DNA from: DATLYH01 sp035575035
GTDB lineage: Bacteria; Planctomycetota; Planctomycetia; Gemmatales; Gemmataceae
DNA length: 18,762 nt
Assembly (NCBI GenBank): GCA_035575035.1
Contig: DATLYH010000315.1
Span: forward strand, 1 to 18,762
Reading direction: 5' to 3'
Position 1 is the stretch's first letter, and the number at the start of each line of letters is the position of its first letter. Shown piece by piece: positions 7,344 through 13,779 of this stretch. The notes below the pieces were generated by a model that was not told the origin of the DNA, made no database searches, and saw nothing but the letters and a program-made list of their open reading frames with translations. The translations under genes were made by a program, and so were the position numbers.

Positions 7344-8338
7344 TCCGGGTGCGCACGCCGAGCCGGCTCCACTTTGGCCTCCTCAGTCTGCCTGGCCTTC
7401 AGGTTGAGCGCTGGCCCAATGTGAGCGCGGAAGAGGTGCTGCCGGCCCGCCGCTTCGGCGGCGTCGGGCTGATGGTCGAGGAGCCGGGCATCGTCCTGAC
7501 CGTCTCGCCGGCGGCTTCGTGGTCGGCCGAGGGGCCGCTGGCCGAGCGCGCCCTGGCCTTCGCCCGCCGATTCGTGCAGACGCTGCCGCCGGGGACGCTG
7601 CCGCCGCACCGGCTGATCGTCGAGCACAGTGCCGCCGAGCACAGCGGGCTGGGGACCGGCACGCAGTTGGCCCTGGCCGTGGCCCGGGCGCTGGCAGCGG
7701 CGGCGGAACTGGGGGAACCGGACGCCATCGAGCTGGCTCGGCGGGTCGGGCGCGGTCTGCGCTCGGCGGTGGGCATTCACGGCTTCGCCCACGGCGGCTT
7801 CCTGGTCGAGGGGGGCAAGCGCCCGGGCCAAGAGATCGCCCCACTGATCGCCCGCCTTGATTTCCCCGAGCCGTGGCGGGTGGTGCTGGTGTTCCCCCCG
7901 GGGGGACGGGCATGGCACGGCCTGGAGGAGCAACAGGCATTCGAACGTCTGGCCGACCCGGCGCGGGCGTTGGCTCGGACCGAGGCGCTGTGCCGGCTGG
8001 TCATGCTCGGCATGATGCCGGCCCTGGTGGAGCGCGACCTGGAGGGGTTCGGCGAGGCGTTGTACGACTTCAACGTGCGGGCCGGCGAGGCCTTCGCCCC
8101 GGTGCAGGGGGGCACCTACGCCAGCCCCGCCGTCGCTGCCGTGGTGGCTTATCTCCGGGGGTTGGGCGCCCGCGGGGTGGGGCAGAGTTCCTGGGGACAG
8201 GCGGTGTTCGCCATCGTCGCCGGCTCGGAGCACGGCCGAGAACTGGCCGACCGCGTCCGGACGCGCTTTGGCCTGGGGCCGGGGCAGGTACTCGTCACCC
8301 GGGCGGCGAACCACGGAGCCATCTGGAAGGATGAATGA
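7340..8338 (+). CDS. mptG: Beta-ribofuranosylaminobenzene 5'-phosphate synthase
   Basis: Committed enzyme of methanopterin-type cofactor synthesis: it condenses p-aminobenzoate with phosphoribosyl pyrophosphate, releasing CO2 and pyrophosphate. The 332-residue protein has the GHMP-kinase-like fold of this family. The N-terminus has TPSRLHFGLLSL (6-17), then GGVGLMVEEPG (40-50), the signature VEHSAAEHSGLGTGTQLALA (94-113), and a C-terminal GARGVGQSSWGQAVFAIV stretch. The EHSGLGTGTQ motif separates it from ordinary GHMP sugar or mevalonate kinases. It starts with an ATGA overlap with the DUF447 gene and is the last gene of the + strand operon. The archaeal symbol mptG is used by homology. With pabB two genes upstream, both pABA supply and pABA use are encoded together. 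Confidence 0.93.
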   Translation: MIRVRTPSRLHFGLLSLPGLQVERWPNVSAEEVLPARRFGGVGLMVEEPGIVLTVSPAASWSAEGPLAERALAFARRFVQTLPPGTLPPHRLIVEHSAAEHSGLGTGTQLALAVARALAAAAELGEPDAIELARRVGRGLRSAVGIHGFAHGGFLVEGGKRPGQEIAPLIARLDFPEPWRVVLVFPPGGRAWHGLEEQQAFERLADPARALARTEALCRLVMLGMMPALVERDLEGFGEALYDFNVRAGEAFAPVQGGTYASPAVAAVVAYLRGLGARGVGQSSWGQAVFAIVAGSEHGRELADRVRTRFGLGPGQVLVTRAANHGAIWKDE

Positions 8339-8363
8339 CGCCGTCCGAAGGAGAGGCGGCTTT

Positions 8364-8393
8364 CATCCGAGCCCGGAGCGTCAGCGCCGGATG
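8364..8393. terminator. Weak hairpin between convergent genes
   Basis: CATCCG (8364-8369) and CGGATG (8388-8393) form a 6-bp stem with an 18-base GC-rich loop, in the 61-bp gap between the convergent RFAP synthase and STAS genes. No T-tract follows clearly on either strand. Its position fits a shared terminator but the structure is weak. Confidence 0.2.
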
Positions 8394-8399
8394 GCTTTG

Positions 8400-8771
8400 C
8401 TATGAGCCGCGTTGTATCGCTTCCAGGGCGGCCTGCTCCTCGTCGTGCATCAGGGAACGGGGCAGTTGAAGGATGTCGAAGCCCGGCTGCAAGGCCGGAT
8501 GGATCTTGCAGAAGGCCAGCCGGCCTCCTACACCCTGGACCTTGTCGTACAACTTGCGGATTTTGCCCAACATCGGACTGGTCATCTTCCGCACCGCCCC
8601 GAAGTTGAGCACTAGCCGACGGCAGCGTTCCTCATCCACCAAAGCGTAGAGTTGCTCGCCCAGCACCTGGATCATCATTTCGTCCAGGATCTCTCGCGGC
8701 ACGATCCGCACCAGGGTGACATCGCCGAGTTGTTCCACTTCCAGCCAGCGTTGCCGGGCCTGCGAGGACAT
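8400..8771 (-). CDS. Single-domain STAS protein (anti-sigma factor antagonist-like)
   Basis: A 123-residue protein consisting only of a STAS domain. It has a first strand (VTLVRIVPREILDE, 18-31), a helix, then LVLNFGAVRKMTSPMLGKIR (53-72). The last segment matches the central strand and loop that in SpoIIAA carries the phosphorylated serine; here S65 (with T64) takes that place. The chain ends with GGRLAFCKIHPALQPGFDIL. Family members relay signals in partner-switching systems with a serine kinase and phosphatase, or act as small structural STAS units. No such partner is in the window, so it is an orphan here. The start is supported by GGGAG 8 bases upstream on the minus strand. It is convergent with the H4MPT operon. 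Confidence 0.82.
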   Translation of the reverse strand: MSSQARQRWLEVEQLGDVTLVRIVPREILDEMMIQVLGEQLYALVDEERCRRLVLNFGAVRKMTSPMLGKIRKLYDKVQGVGGRLAFCKIHPALQPGFDILQLPRSLMHDEEQAALEAIQRGS

Positions 8772-9247
8772 GAGTCAGACTCCCGAGTTCAGGGGTGCCC
8801 CGGGGAGCCGCGTCGCGGGGCGCCGTTTACGCACCTTCTGGATCGGACGGGCCGCCCACCAATCCACCCGGGCCGCCTGCCCTGTAGACATTGTACGGCC
8901 CGGCCATGATCCCGCCGCCCCGTCCTCACCGGCAGAGTTTCGAGGGCAACGCGGCGAGGCACAAAAGCCAGTGTACCACGCGCCGACCCGGGCGCACCAG
9001 CGGCGCCGACTTGGTTTCGGGAGGCAGTGCGGGAAAAGGGACGATGGGCCTCGATAGCCGGGCCGCATGGACGTGGGGACAAGGTTCCCGGTCGGCCCAT
9101 GCCACGGTAGTTAACTCGCTTCCGTGGGCCTCTGCAAGGTCCGAGGCCCACGGAAGAGTTCGACCGCTGACCAAGCCCTTTGCGGGTTCCTCCCGGTTAC
9201 GGTGGGACCCGCCCCGGCCATGCCGGGTCACAGGAGGGGGATGATCA
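8772..9247. other. Intergenic region without a convincing gene
   Basis: About 475 bp between the STAS start and the small lipoprotein stop. Open frames of around 100 codons exist on both strands, but they are rich in Arg, Pro and Gly and show no domain, signal or ribosome-binding support. The only structure I see is the strong hairpin at 9119-9156. The STAS promoter should lie here; I found no convincing -35/-10 pair. Confidence 0.5.
9119..9156 (-). terminator. Strong 14-bp hairpin downstream of the DUF1559-lipoprotein pair
   Basis: CTTCCGTGGGCCTC (9119-9132) is perfectly inverted at 9143-9156 with a 10-base loop. It lies 92 bp beyond the stop of the small lipoprotein gene on the minus strand, where a transcript end is expected. 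No run of T follows on the minus strand (CGAGTTAAC follows). It may therefore act with a factor, or protect the 3' end, rather than be a classic intrinsic terminator. Confidence 0.5.
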
Positions 9248-9382
9248 TTATCCCGGCTTCTTCAGCGAACGCTTGTGACCCGTCGGGTTGGGCCCCGACG
9301 GGTCGTTGGATGACGAGCCGCAACTGGCCGTGCTGATCAGGAACAGGGCCGCCAACAGGGCCAGCATGATGAGCCGGCGCAT
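9248..9382 (-). CDS. Small (44-residue) putative lipoprotein after the DUF1559 gene
   Basis: A short minus-strand frame starting 20 bp after the DUF1559 stop, with GGGAGA 6 bases before its ATG. It encodes MRRLIMLALLAALFLISTAS, then C21: a positively charged start, a hydrophobic core and a lipobox-like STASC. A short polar tail rich in Ser, Pro, Gly and Lys follows (GSSSNDPSGPNPTGHKRSL) and ends in KKPG. The -3 residue of the lipobox is Thr rather than the usual Leu, which lowers certainty. I infer a tiny envelope lipoprotein co-transcribed with the DUF1559 gene; function unknown. Two stops in a row (TAA TGA) end it. A perfect 11-bp inverted repeat lies inside the gene. Confidence 0.65.
   Translation of the reverse strand: MRRLIMLALLAALFLISTASCGSSSNDPSGPNPTGHKRSLKKPG
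9277..9304 (-). repeat. 11-bp perfect inverted repeat inside the small lipoprotein gene
   Basis: GACCCGTCGGG (9277-9287) pairs exactly with CCCGACGGGTC (9294-9304) around a 6-base loop. It covers the codons of the NDPSGPNPTGH stretch, about 100 bases after the DUF1559 stop. It could be an RNA structure that separates expression of the two genes, or an attenuator-like terminator. Confidence 0.6.
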
Positions 9383-9402
9383 GTTCGGTCTCCCGCGGCA
9401 TC

Positions 9403-10410
9403 CTAGTCGAGGGTGTACACCTCACCGCCGTTTCGCGTGCACATCTGCGGCAGAACCCGGTCGGCATTGTAGCTGAGGAAGCGCACAGAGCCGTCCGCCA
9501 TCATGAAGTTGCCGCCGCCGCTGTGGAAGCTCCAGAAATGGGCCTGGTCGCAGAAGACCTCCGGCCGGCCCGGCTGGAACCCGACCTTCGACCTCGGGCA
9601 GCGGAGATAGTCGGCCCAACCAATGTCACGGGCGCCCATGACCACGTCCCCGGTGCCGCTGCCGTCGTAGCCGGCGCCCGCGAACCACCAGCCGTAGTAC
9701 AGGTCCTGACTAGGCGGCCGCTCACCAACCATCAGGGTATTGCTGGTACCGTCAACGATTTCAAGGATCCGGATGCCGGAGCGCAGGGGGTCCCCCGAGC
9801 GACCATAACCGACAAGGACCCCAGACCGCCCGTCCACGCGGTCATAGGGCAGGTTGTAGTCACCACGGACGCCGGAGATGCCCAGGTAACCGGTGAAGGC
9901 GATCTGGAGACCATCAACGATGCTGACATAGAGTTGCCGCGAGTCCGCCGGGCACTGCCAGATCTTCAACGGTGTCCCCAGAGCTGGGTTGGGCGGCGTC
10001 GGCGGGTTCAACCAGAATCCGCCCCACGGCCACCAGGTGTACTGGGTGACCACTGTCCCTGAGCGAGCAAACGAGTCGGCCTGGCGATAGAGGTTGTCCT
10101 GCTCGTAAAACGGCATGATGCGGGCCATCCAGCTCCAGTAGGGATACCAGCCCGGGACGGCAGCACTCGGATAAAAGGTAGGGGGCCGCTCCCGGTTATC
10201 CAGGCCGGGCGGCAGCACGCCGTACATGCCGGCATAGTTGTGCAGGGCCAGCCCCATCTGCCTCATGTTATTGCTGCACTGGGTGCGATTGGCGGCGTCG
10301 CGCACCTTCTGCACCGCGGGCAACAACAGCGCGATCAGGATGGCGATGATGGCAATGACAACCAGCAACTCGATCAACGTGAACCCGGACCTTCCTCTTC
10401 GACGTGGCAT
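9403..10410 (-). CDS. DUF1559 domain protein with type II pseudopilin-like N-terminus
   Basis: A 335-residue protein of the DUF1559 family, which is greatly expanded in planctomycetes. The N-terminus is a prepilin signal: basic leader MPRRRGRSG, cleavage predicted after G9, F10 as first mature residue, E14 at position +5, then a hydrophobic helix to about residue 31. After it comes PAVQKVRDAANRTQCSNNMR and the DUF1559 body. The family H-x9-DG motif is at the C-terminus (H296 to D306-G307, HSGGGNFMMADGS). The ATG at 10410 is chosen because GGGAGGGAGAG lies just before it; the longer TTG frame at 10425 would consume that ribosome-binding site. Predicted to be inserted by a prepilin-peptidase/secretin-type pathway and to function at the envelope. 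Precise role unknown. Confidence 0.93.
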   Translation of the reverse strand: MPRRRGRSGFTLIELLVVIAIIAILIALLLPAVQKVRDAANRTQCSNNMRQMGLALHNYAGMYGVLPPGLDNRERPPTFYPSAAVPGWYPYWSWMARIMPFYEQDNLYRQADSFARSGTVVTQYTWWPWGGFWLNPPTPPNPALGTPLKIWQCPADSRQLYVSIVDGLQIAFTGYLGISGVRGDYNLPYDRVDGRSGVLVGYGRSGDPLRSGIRILEIVDGTSNTLMVGERPPSQDLYYGWWFAGAGYDGSGTGDVVMGARDIGWADYLRCPRSKVGFQPGRPEVFCDQAHFWSFHSGGGNFMMADGSVRFLSYNADRVLPQMCTRNGGEVYTLD

Positions 10411-10570
10411 GACTCTCCCTCCCAAACAAAGAACGTATCCAAGCAGTCATCCCGCGCCCCAACGCCGCGGGAACTGACAGGACCACGTTCGCTCGAGACG
10501 ATAGATGCACGCCCTTCTCTGCACAGACCAGTCGTTGGAAGGGTCCTTCTTCCGTTCGAGAGGCAATCAC

Positions 10571-10607
10571 TTCCCCCGAGCGAGATCATGCGAGTTGTTC
10601 GGGGGAA
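10571..10607 (-). promoter_or_regulatory. Leader hairpin 1 upstream of the DUF1559 gene
   Basis: TTCCCCCGA (10571-10579) and TCGGGGGAA (10599-10607) are perfectly inverted. The stem can be lengthened inward by a G-T wobble and one C-G pair. It lies in the predicted 5' untranslated region. It resembles no riboswitch class that I can name. Confidence 0.45.
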
Positions 10608-10614
10608 CGAGTCT

Positions 10615-10651
10615 AGGTTGTGTCCGATTCTTACCGCTACCGGCACAACCT
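10615..10651 (-). promoter_or_regulatory. Leader hairpin 2 upstream of the DUF1559 gene
   Basis: AGGTTGTG (10615-10622) and CACAACCT (10644-10651) are perfectly inverted. Three further pairs (CCG/CGG) follow inside after a one-base bulge, giving an 11-bp stem. It sits 7 bp from leader hairpin 1, so the two could form tandem stem-loops in the DUF1559 leader. Confidence 0.45.
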
Positions 10652-10721
10652 TCACCTGAAAGGAAGCACATCCTGCATTTCAGGCCTAAACACTAGGAAG
10701 GCCTCCCCGTGTTCCATGTGA

Positions 10722-10749
10722 ATTTAACGATCGGCCGTATCATCTTCAA
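10722..10749 (-). promoter_or_regulatory. Candidate sigma-70 promoter for the DUF1559 gene
   Basis: On the minus strand TTGAAG (10749-10744), a 16-bp spacer and TTAAAT (10727-10722) resemble -35 and -10 boxes. An A/T-rich tract (10748-10768) lies directly upstream like an UP element. This is the most A/T-rich stretch between rpe and the DUF1559 gene. Box matches are partial. Confidence 0.3.
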
Positions 10750-10782
10750 CAAAAATTTTTACTTTTTACCTTCACTCCGACC

Positions 10783-10803
10783 GGGGCCAAGGCTCCGGCC
10801 TCC
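10783..10803 (-). terminator. Possible terminator of rpe
   Basis: GGGGCC (10783-10788) can pair with GGCC-T-CC (10797-10803), with a one-base bulge and 8-base loop, about 30 bp beyond the rpe stop on the minus strand. No T-run follows immediately. The A/T-rich stretch begins about 13 bp further on. Confidence 0.25.
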
Positions 10804-10833
10804 CGCTGTTCCTATCAAGCCGCGCCTGGGTGT

Positions 10834-11502
10834 TTAGGTCTTCACCCCGTTTGCCCGTGCCAGCAGGCGGCGGACGGCGGCGGCGGGCCCCTCGGGGGAA
10901 CCGAAGACGGCGGTGGCGGCGACCAGGACATTGGCGCCCGCCTGCACCACTGCCGGCGCCGTCTCCAGGTCGATGCCGCCGTCCACCGACAGGTCGCAGG
11001 CCGGGTTCAGCCGGTCGATCAGCTGCCGCAGCCGACGGACCCGCGCCGGACTCTCCGGCAGGAACGCCTGCCCGCTAAAACCGGGATGCACCGTCATGCA
11101 CAGTACGACGTCGAGGTCGGCCACGAACGGCTCCAACACCTCGACGGGGGTGTCCGGCTTAACGGCCAGCCCCGCCTTCTTGCCCCGGCCACGGACATGC
11201 CGGATCAGGGCCCGCGGCTCGGGCGTCGCCTCGATGTGCCAGATCAGACTGTCGGCCCCCTTGTCAAGGAAGCGGTCGGCGAACCGGCCCGGCTCCTCCA
11301 CCATCAGGTGGACCTCCAGGGGCAGCCGGGTCACCGGCCGCAGCCCCTTCACCACTTCCGGCCCCATGCTCAGGTTGGGCACGAAGTGCCCGTCCATGAC
11401 GTCGAGGTGGACGCGGTTGGCCCCTCCCTGCTCGGCCTCGAGCACCTGCTCTCCCAGGCGGGCAAAATCGGCGGCCAGGATCGAAGGGGCAATGTGGATC
11501 AT
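10834..11502 (-). CDS. rpe: Ribulose-phosphate 3-epimerase
   Basis: Interconverts D-ribulose 5-phosphate and D-xylulose 5-phosphate in the pentose phosphate pathway; cytoplasmic metal-dependent TIM barrel. The 222-residue length is normal. Motifs include the start IAPSILAADFARLG, HLDVMDGHFVPNLSMGP (32-48, metal and catalytic residues H32 and D34), EVHLMVEEP (63-71, H65), MTVHPGFSGQ (136-145) and VDGGI (173-177, D174). The phosphate-binding end reads AATAVFG where the usual form is AGSA/GTS-like, a mild deviation. ATG 11502 has AGAAGGAGA just upstream; the longer open frame to 11796 lacks conserved sequence. It is divergent from trmL. A TATGAT sequence at 11566-11561 (minus strand) could be its -10 box, but no good -35 is present. 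Confidence 0.94.
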   Translation of the reverse strand: MIHIAPSILAADFARLGEQVLEAEQGGANRVHLDVMDGHFVPNLSMGPEVVKGLRPVTRLPLEVHLMVEEPGRFADRFLDKGADSLIWHIEATPEPRALIRHVRGRGKKAGLAVKPDTPVEVLEPFVADLDVVLCMTVHPGFSGQAFLPESPARVRRLRQLIDRLNPACDLSVDGGIDLETAPAVVQAGANVLVAATAVFGSPEGPAAAVRRLLARANGVKT

Positions 11503-11714
11503 GGCGGTCTCCTTCTCGGGCCCCGCCGCGATCAATGGGGCAGCGGCGCGGGGTGCTGCTATCATACAGATTGCTGGCCGCACCGCACGCCTCGGCGCGG
11601 CCGCCTGCGGCTTCCTCGGAGTGTGACGGCCGGAGCGGGCCGGCCCGCAAGCGGCATCGATAACCGACCCGGGCGATCCGGTATTAAAAGGCCAAGCGGT
11701 TGCAGGACTCTCCC

Positions 11715-12170
11715 GTGCTGCATGTCGCGCTGCTAGAGCCGGAGATCCCGCCCAACACGGGCAACGTGGCGCGTCTCTGCGCGGCGACCGGAGCAACTCT
11801 TCACCTGATCGGCCGGCTCGGCTTCCGGCTCGACGACCGTTCCTTGCGGCGGGCCGGCCTCGATTATTGGCCGGCGGTCGTGCTGGTCCGCCACGCCACG
11901 TTTGCCGACTTTGAGGCCTTTCTCGGCGGCCGGCGTCTCTTCTGCTTCAGCGCCCATGCCGTCCGCTCTTACACCAGCGTCGCCTACCAGCCCGGCGATT
12001 ACCTGCTGTTCGGCAGCGAGTCGCGGGGACTGCCGGCCGGCCTCCTTGAACGCCACGCCGACCGCGCCCTGCGCATTCCCATGCCGTCCGGCAAGGTCCG
12101 CAGTCTCAACCTCGCCACGGCCGTCGGCATTGTCCTTTACGAGGCCCTCCGTCAGCTCGGCCAGGTCTAA
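11715..12170 (+). CDS. trmL: tRNA (cytidine/uridine(34)-2'-O)-methyltransferase TrmL
   Basis: SPOUT-family methyltransferase expected to 2'-O-methylate the wobble base of tRNA-Leu isoacceptors using S-adenosylmethionine. About 151 residues, typical for the single-domain TrmL type. Motifs are VALLEPEIPPNTGNVARLCA near the N-terminus, the trefoil-knot motif LLFGSESRGLP, and IPMPSGKVRSLNLATAVGIV with LYEALRQ at the C-terminus. The GTG at 11715 (reading as MLHVALLEPEI) matches the usual family start and has AGGA 7 bases upstream. A TTG at 11700 in the same frame would add five residues and is preceded by AAAAGG, so it cannot be excluded. It faces away from rpe; a TATTAA at 11682-11687 could be a -10 box, giving a very short leader. 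Confidence 0.92.
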   Translation: MLHVALLEPEIPPNTGNVARLCAATGATLHLIGRLGFRLDDRSLRRAGLDYWPAVVLVRHATFADFEAFLGGRRLFCFSAHAVRSYTSVAYQPGDYLLFGSESRGLPAGLLERHADRALRIPMPSGKVRSLNLATAVGIVLYEALRQLGQV

Positions 12171-12244
12171 TCTCGTGGGATCAGCCCAAACCCGCCGCGC
12201 CTGGACCGGCACCGTCCCCCGGCCGATATAGAAAGGCGGAGAAC

Positions 12245-12601
12245 GTGACCTGCTTACTCCGGACACCGTCTCTCGCCCGCCGGCTGAAGGACGAGCACCA
12301 GCGCATGAACGTCGCCATCGCCATCCTGCCGACCCTGGAAGACCTCCGCCGCCATGTCCTGAAGGTCCTGTGTGCTCACGACAACCTTGACCCGGCCCAG
12401 ACGCCCCTGCACGAGGGGGTCATCACGCGCTCCGGCCGGCCGTGTGGGTTGTTCTTCCAGGTGCAAGGACCGCGCCTGCTTCGCACCTACGCCGTTTGGG
12501 CCGGCGATGAGAACCGCATCCTTTTCTACGACTCGACCGGCCTGCGCTTCGCCGAAACCCGCCTGAGCGAAGGCCCCGACCCGCTCCGGCTGGCCGGCTA
12601 G
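12245..12601 (+). CDS. Small conserved-looking hypothetical protein
   Basis: I do not recognise a named family. The 118-residue protein begins with a basic region (RTPSLARRLKDEHQRMNVAI). A compact, well-formed segment follows: VLKVLCAHDNLDPAQTPLHE, ITRSGRPCGLFFQVQGPRLL, YAVWAGDENRILFYDSTG and LRFAETRLSEGPD. The alternating hydrophobic strands suggest a small beta-rich soluble domain. There is no signal peptide and no membrane segment. The GTG at 12245 has GAAAGG about 8 bases upstream; an in-frame ATG at 12305 (MNVAIAILPTL) is an alternative with a weaker site. It follows trmL by 74 bp on the same strand and may be co-transcribed. Its stop overlaps the convergent PLD gene's stop in a CTAG. 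Confidence 0.7.
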   Translation: MTCLLRTPSLARRLKDEHQRMNVAIAILPTLEDLRRHVLKVLCAHDNLDPAQTPLHEGVITRSGRPCGLFFQVQGPRLLRTYAVWAGDENRILFYDSTGLRFAETRLSEGPDPLRLAG

Positions 12602-13749
12602 AGCCACCAGCGCAGCGACCATGCCAGGCGGTCGAGGAGCCGGTCCCACCAACTCCGCCGGCAGTAATCGCGCAACCGCATCCGGTGGCTCTGGTCAATC
12701 TCGGCCTGGATGATCTGAGTCACCACCCGGGCCAGCTCGCGCGAGTGGATCACGGCCAGGAACTCCAGGTTGATCCACAGCCCGCGTGCCTCTAGGTTGG
12801 CCGAGCCGATCACCGTCCACTGGTCGTCCACAACCGTTGCCTTGCTGTGCAGCATGTTGCGCTGCCGCTCGTAGATGTGAAACCGGCGGCGGAGCAGGCG
12901 AGTGTAGAGGTGGCGCGTGGCCCGCTGCACCAGCGGAATGTCGCTCTGCCCCGGCACGACTACCTGAATGAATACGCCGCGGCGGTGGGCCCGGAGCAGC
13001 TCCCGGAGCACCCGGCCGACTGGGACGAAGTAGGCCATCGACATACGGATGCAGCGGCGGGCGGCGCGGAACAGCCGGGCGTAGAGGCGGCCCGCCCGGG
13101 TATGCCGCATCCCGGGGCCGCTGTCGAAGAACTGGATGCTTTCCGCGCCGGAGCTGAGCAGAGCCCGCCGGTAGCCGCGCGGCCGCCGCTCGACCCGCTC
13201 GCCATGCGCCAGCCGCCATGAGCGCTCGAAGCTCAGCGCCACCTCGGGCTGTTGTGGCCCACACAACCGCACGTGGACATCGCGCCAGCCGGGCGACTCC
13301 ACCGTCGCCGCCGTCGAGGTGTCTACGATATTCATGCCGCCGAAGTAAGCGATGCGATCGTCGATGACCAGCAACTTGCGATGGTTGCGCCGGTTGAGCA
13401 GCCGCAGTAGTGAGAACCGCCGCAGCCCTTCCCATAGCGGGTTGAAGGCGTGGACTTCGACGCCGGCATGGGCCAGATCCCGGAAGAAAGCGGCCGGCGT
13501 AGCCCGGCTGCCGATCGGATCATAGAGGACGCGGACATTGACCCCGGCCCGCGCCCGCTCCTTCAGCGCCTCGGCGACGGCCTGCCCAGCCGTGTCATCA
13601 GCGATGATGTATGACTCCAGCCAAACGCGCGTGCGGGCCGACCGGATGTCGTCGACCATGGCGGCGATGGCCGCCGGCGACTCGACGAAGAGGGTCAGCT
13701 CGTTCTGCGCCACCCCGACGCGGGGGACAGTGCTGACGGAGAGGTCCAT
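12598..13749 (-). CDS. Phospholipase D-like protein, cardiolipin synthase ClsB type
   Basis: A 383-residue protein with two HKD catalytic motifs of the PLD superfamily: H123-x-K125-x4-D130 (HRKLLVIDDRIAYFGGMN) and H301-x-K303-x4-D308 (HSKATVVDDQWTVIGSANL). Each is followed by the usual G-G/G-S-x-N segment. There is no N-terminal transmembrane pair, which is the ClsB (YbhO) rather than ClsA layout; a Trp-rich amphipathic C-terminus (WWDRLLDRLAWSLRWWL) could touch the membrane. Likely role: phosphatidyl transfer to make cardiolipin or a related phospholipid at the inner membrane; another PLD activity is possible. It lies 30 bp downstream of an EEP-family gene, as in E. coli ybhP-clsB. No clear Shine-Dalgarno precedes the ATG. 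Confidence 0.88.
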   Translation of the reverse strand: MDLSVSTVPRVGVAQNELTLFVESPAAIAAMVDDIRSARTRVWLESYIIADDTAGQAVAEALKERARAGVNVRVLYDPIGSRATPAAFFRDLAHAGVEVHAFNPLWEGLRRFSLLRLLNRRNHRKLLVIDDRIAYFGGMNIVDTSTAATVESPGWRDVHVRLCGPQQPEVALSFERSWRLAHGERVERRPRGYRRALLSSGAESIQFFDSGPGMRHTRAGRLYARLFRAARRCIRMSMAYFVPVGRVLRELLRAHRRGVFIQVVVPGQSDIPLVQRATRHLYTRLLRRRFHIYERQRNMLHSKATVVDDQWTVIGSANLEARGLWINLEFLAVIHSRELARVVTQIIQAEIDQSHRMRLRDYCRRSWWDRLLDRLAWSLRWWL

Positions 13750-13779
13750 GAGAAAGGTCGGTCAGCGGTCCTCGGACTG

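Larger units (their letters stand above)
10411..10833. other. Long spacer between rpe and the DUF1559 gene, containing a structured leader
   Basis: About 420 bp with lower GC content than its surroundings, including an A/T-rich stretch at 10748-10768. I see no gene in it. It contains a candidate DUF1559 promoter (10722-10749), two hairpins (10571-10607 and 10615-10651) and possibly the rpe terminator (10783-10803). If the promoter is right, the DUF1559 mRNA has a leader of about 300 bases. Confidence 0.5.

Noticed and set aside
8775..9151. Overlapping open frames of about 100-120 codons in the STAS-lipoprotein spacer
   Set aside because: Composition is Arg/Pro/Gly-rich, several frames on both strands are equally open, and there is no SD, signal or motif.
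10834..11502. rpe as part of a ribulose-monophosphate C1 pathway linked to the H4MPT operon
   Set aside because: No hexulose-phosphate synthase or isomerase is present, and rpe is on the opposite strand 2.5 kb away. Housekeeping pentose-phosphate function explains it.
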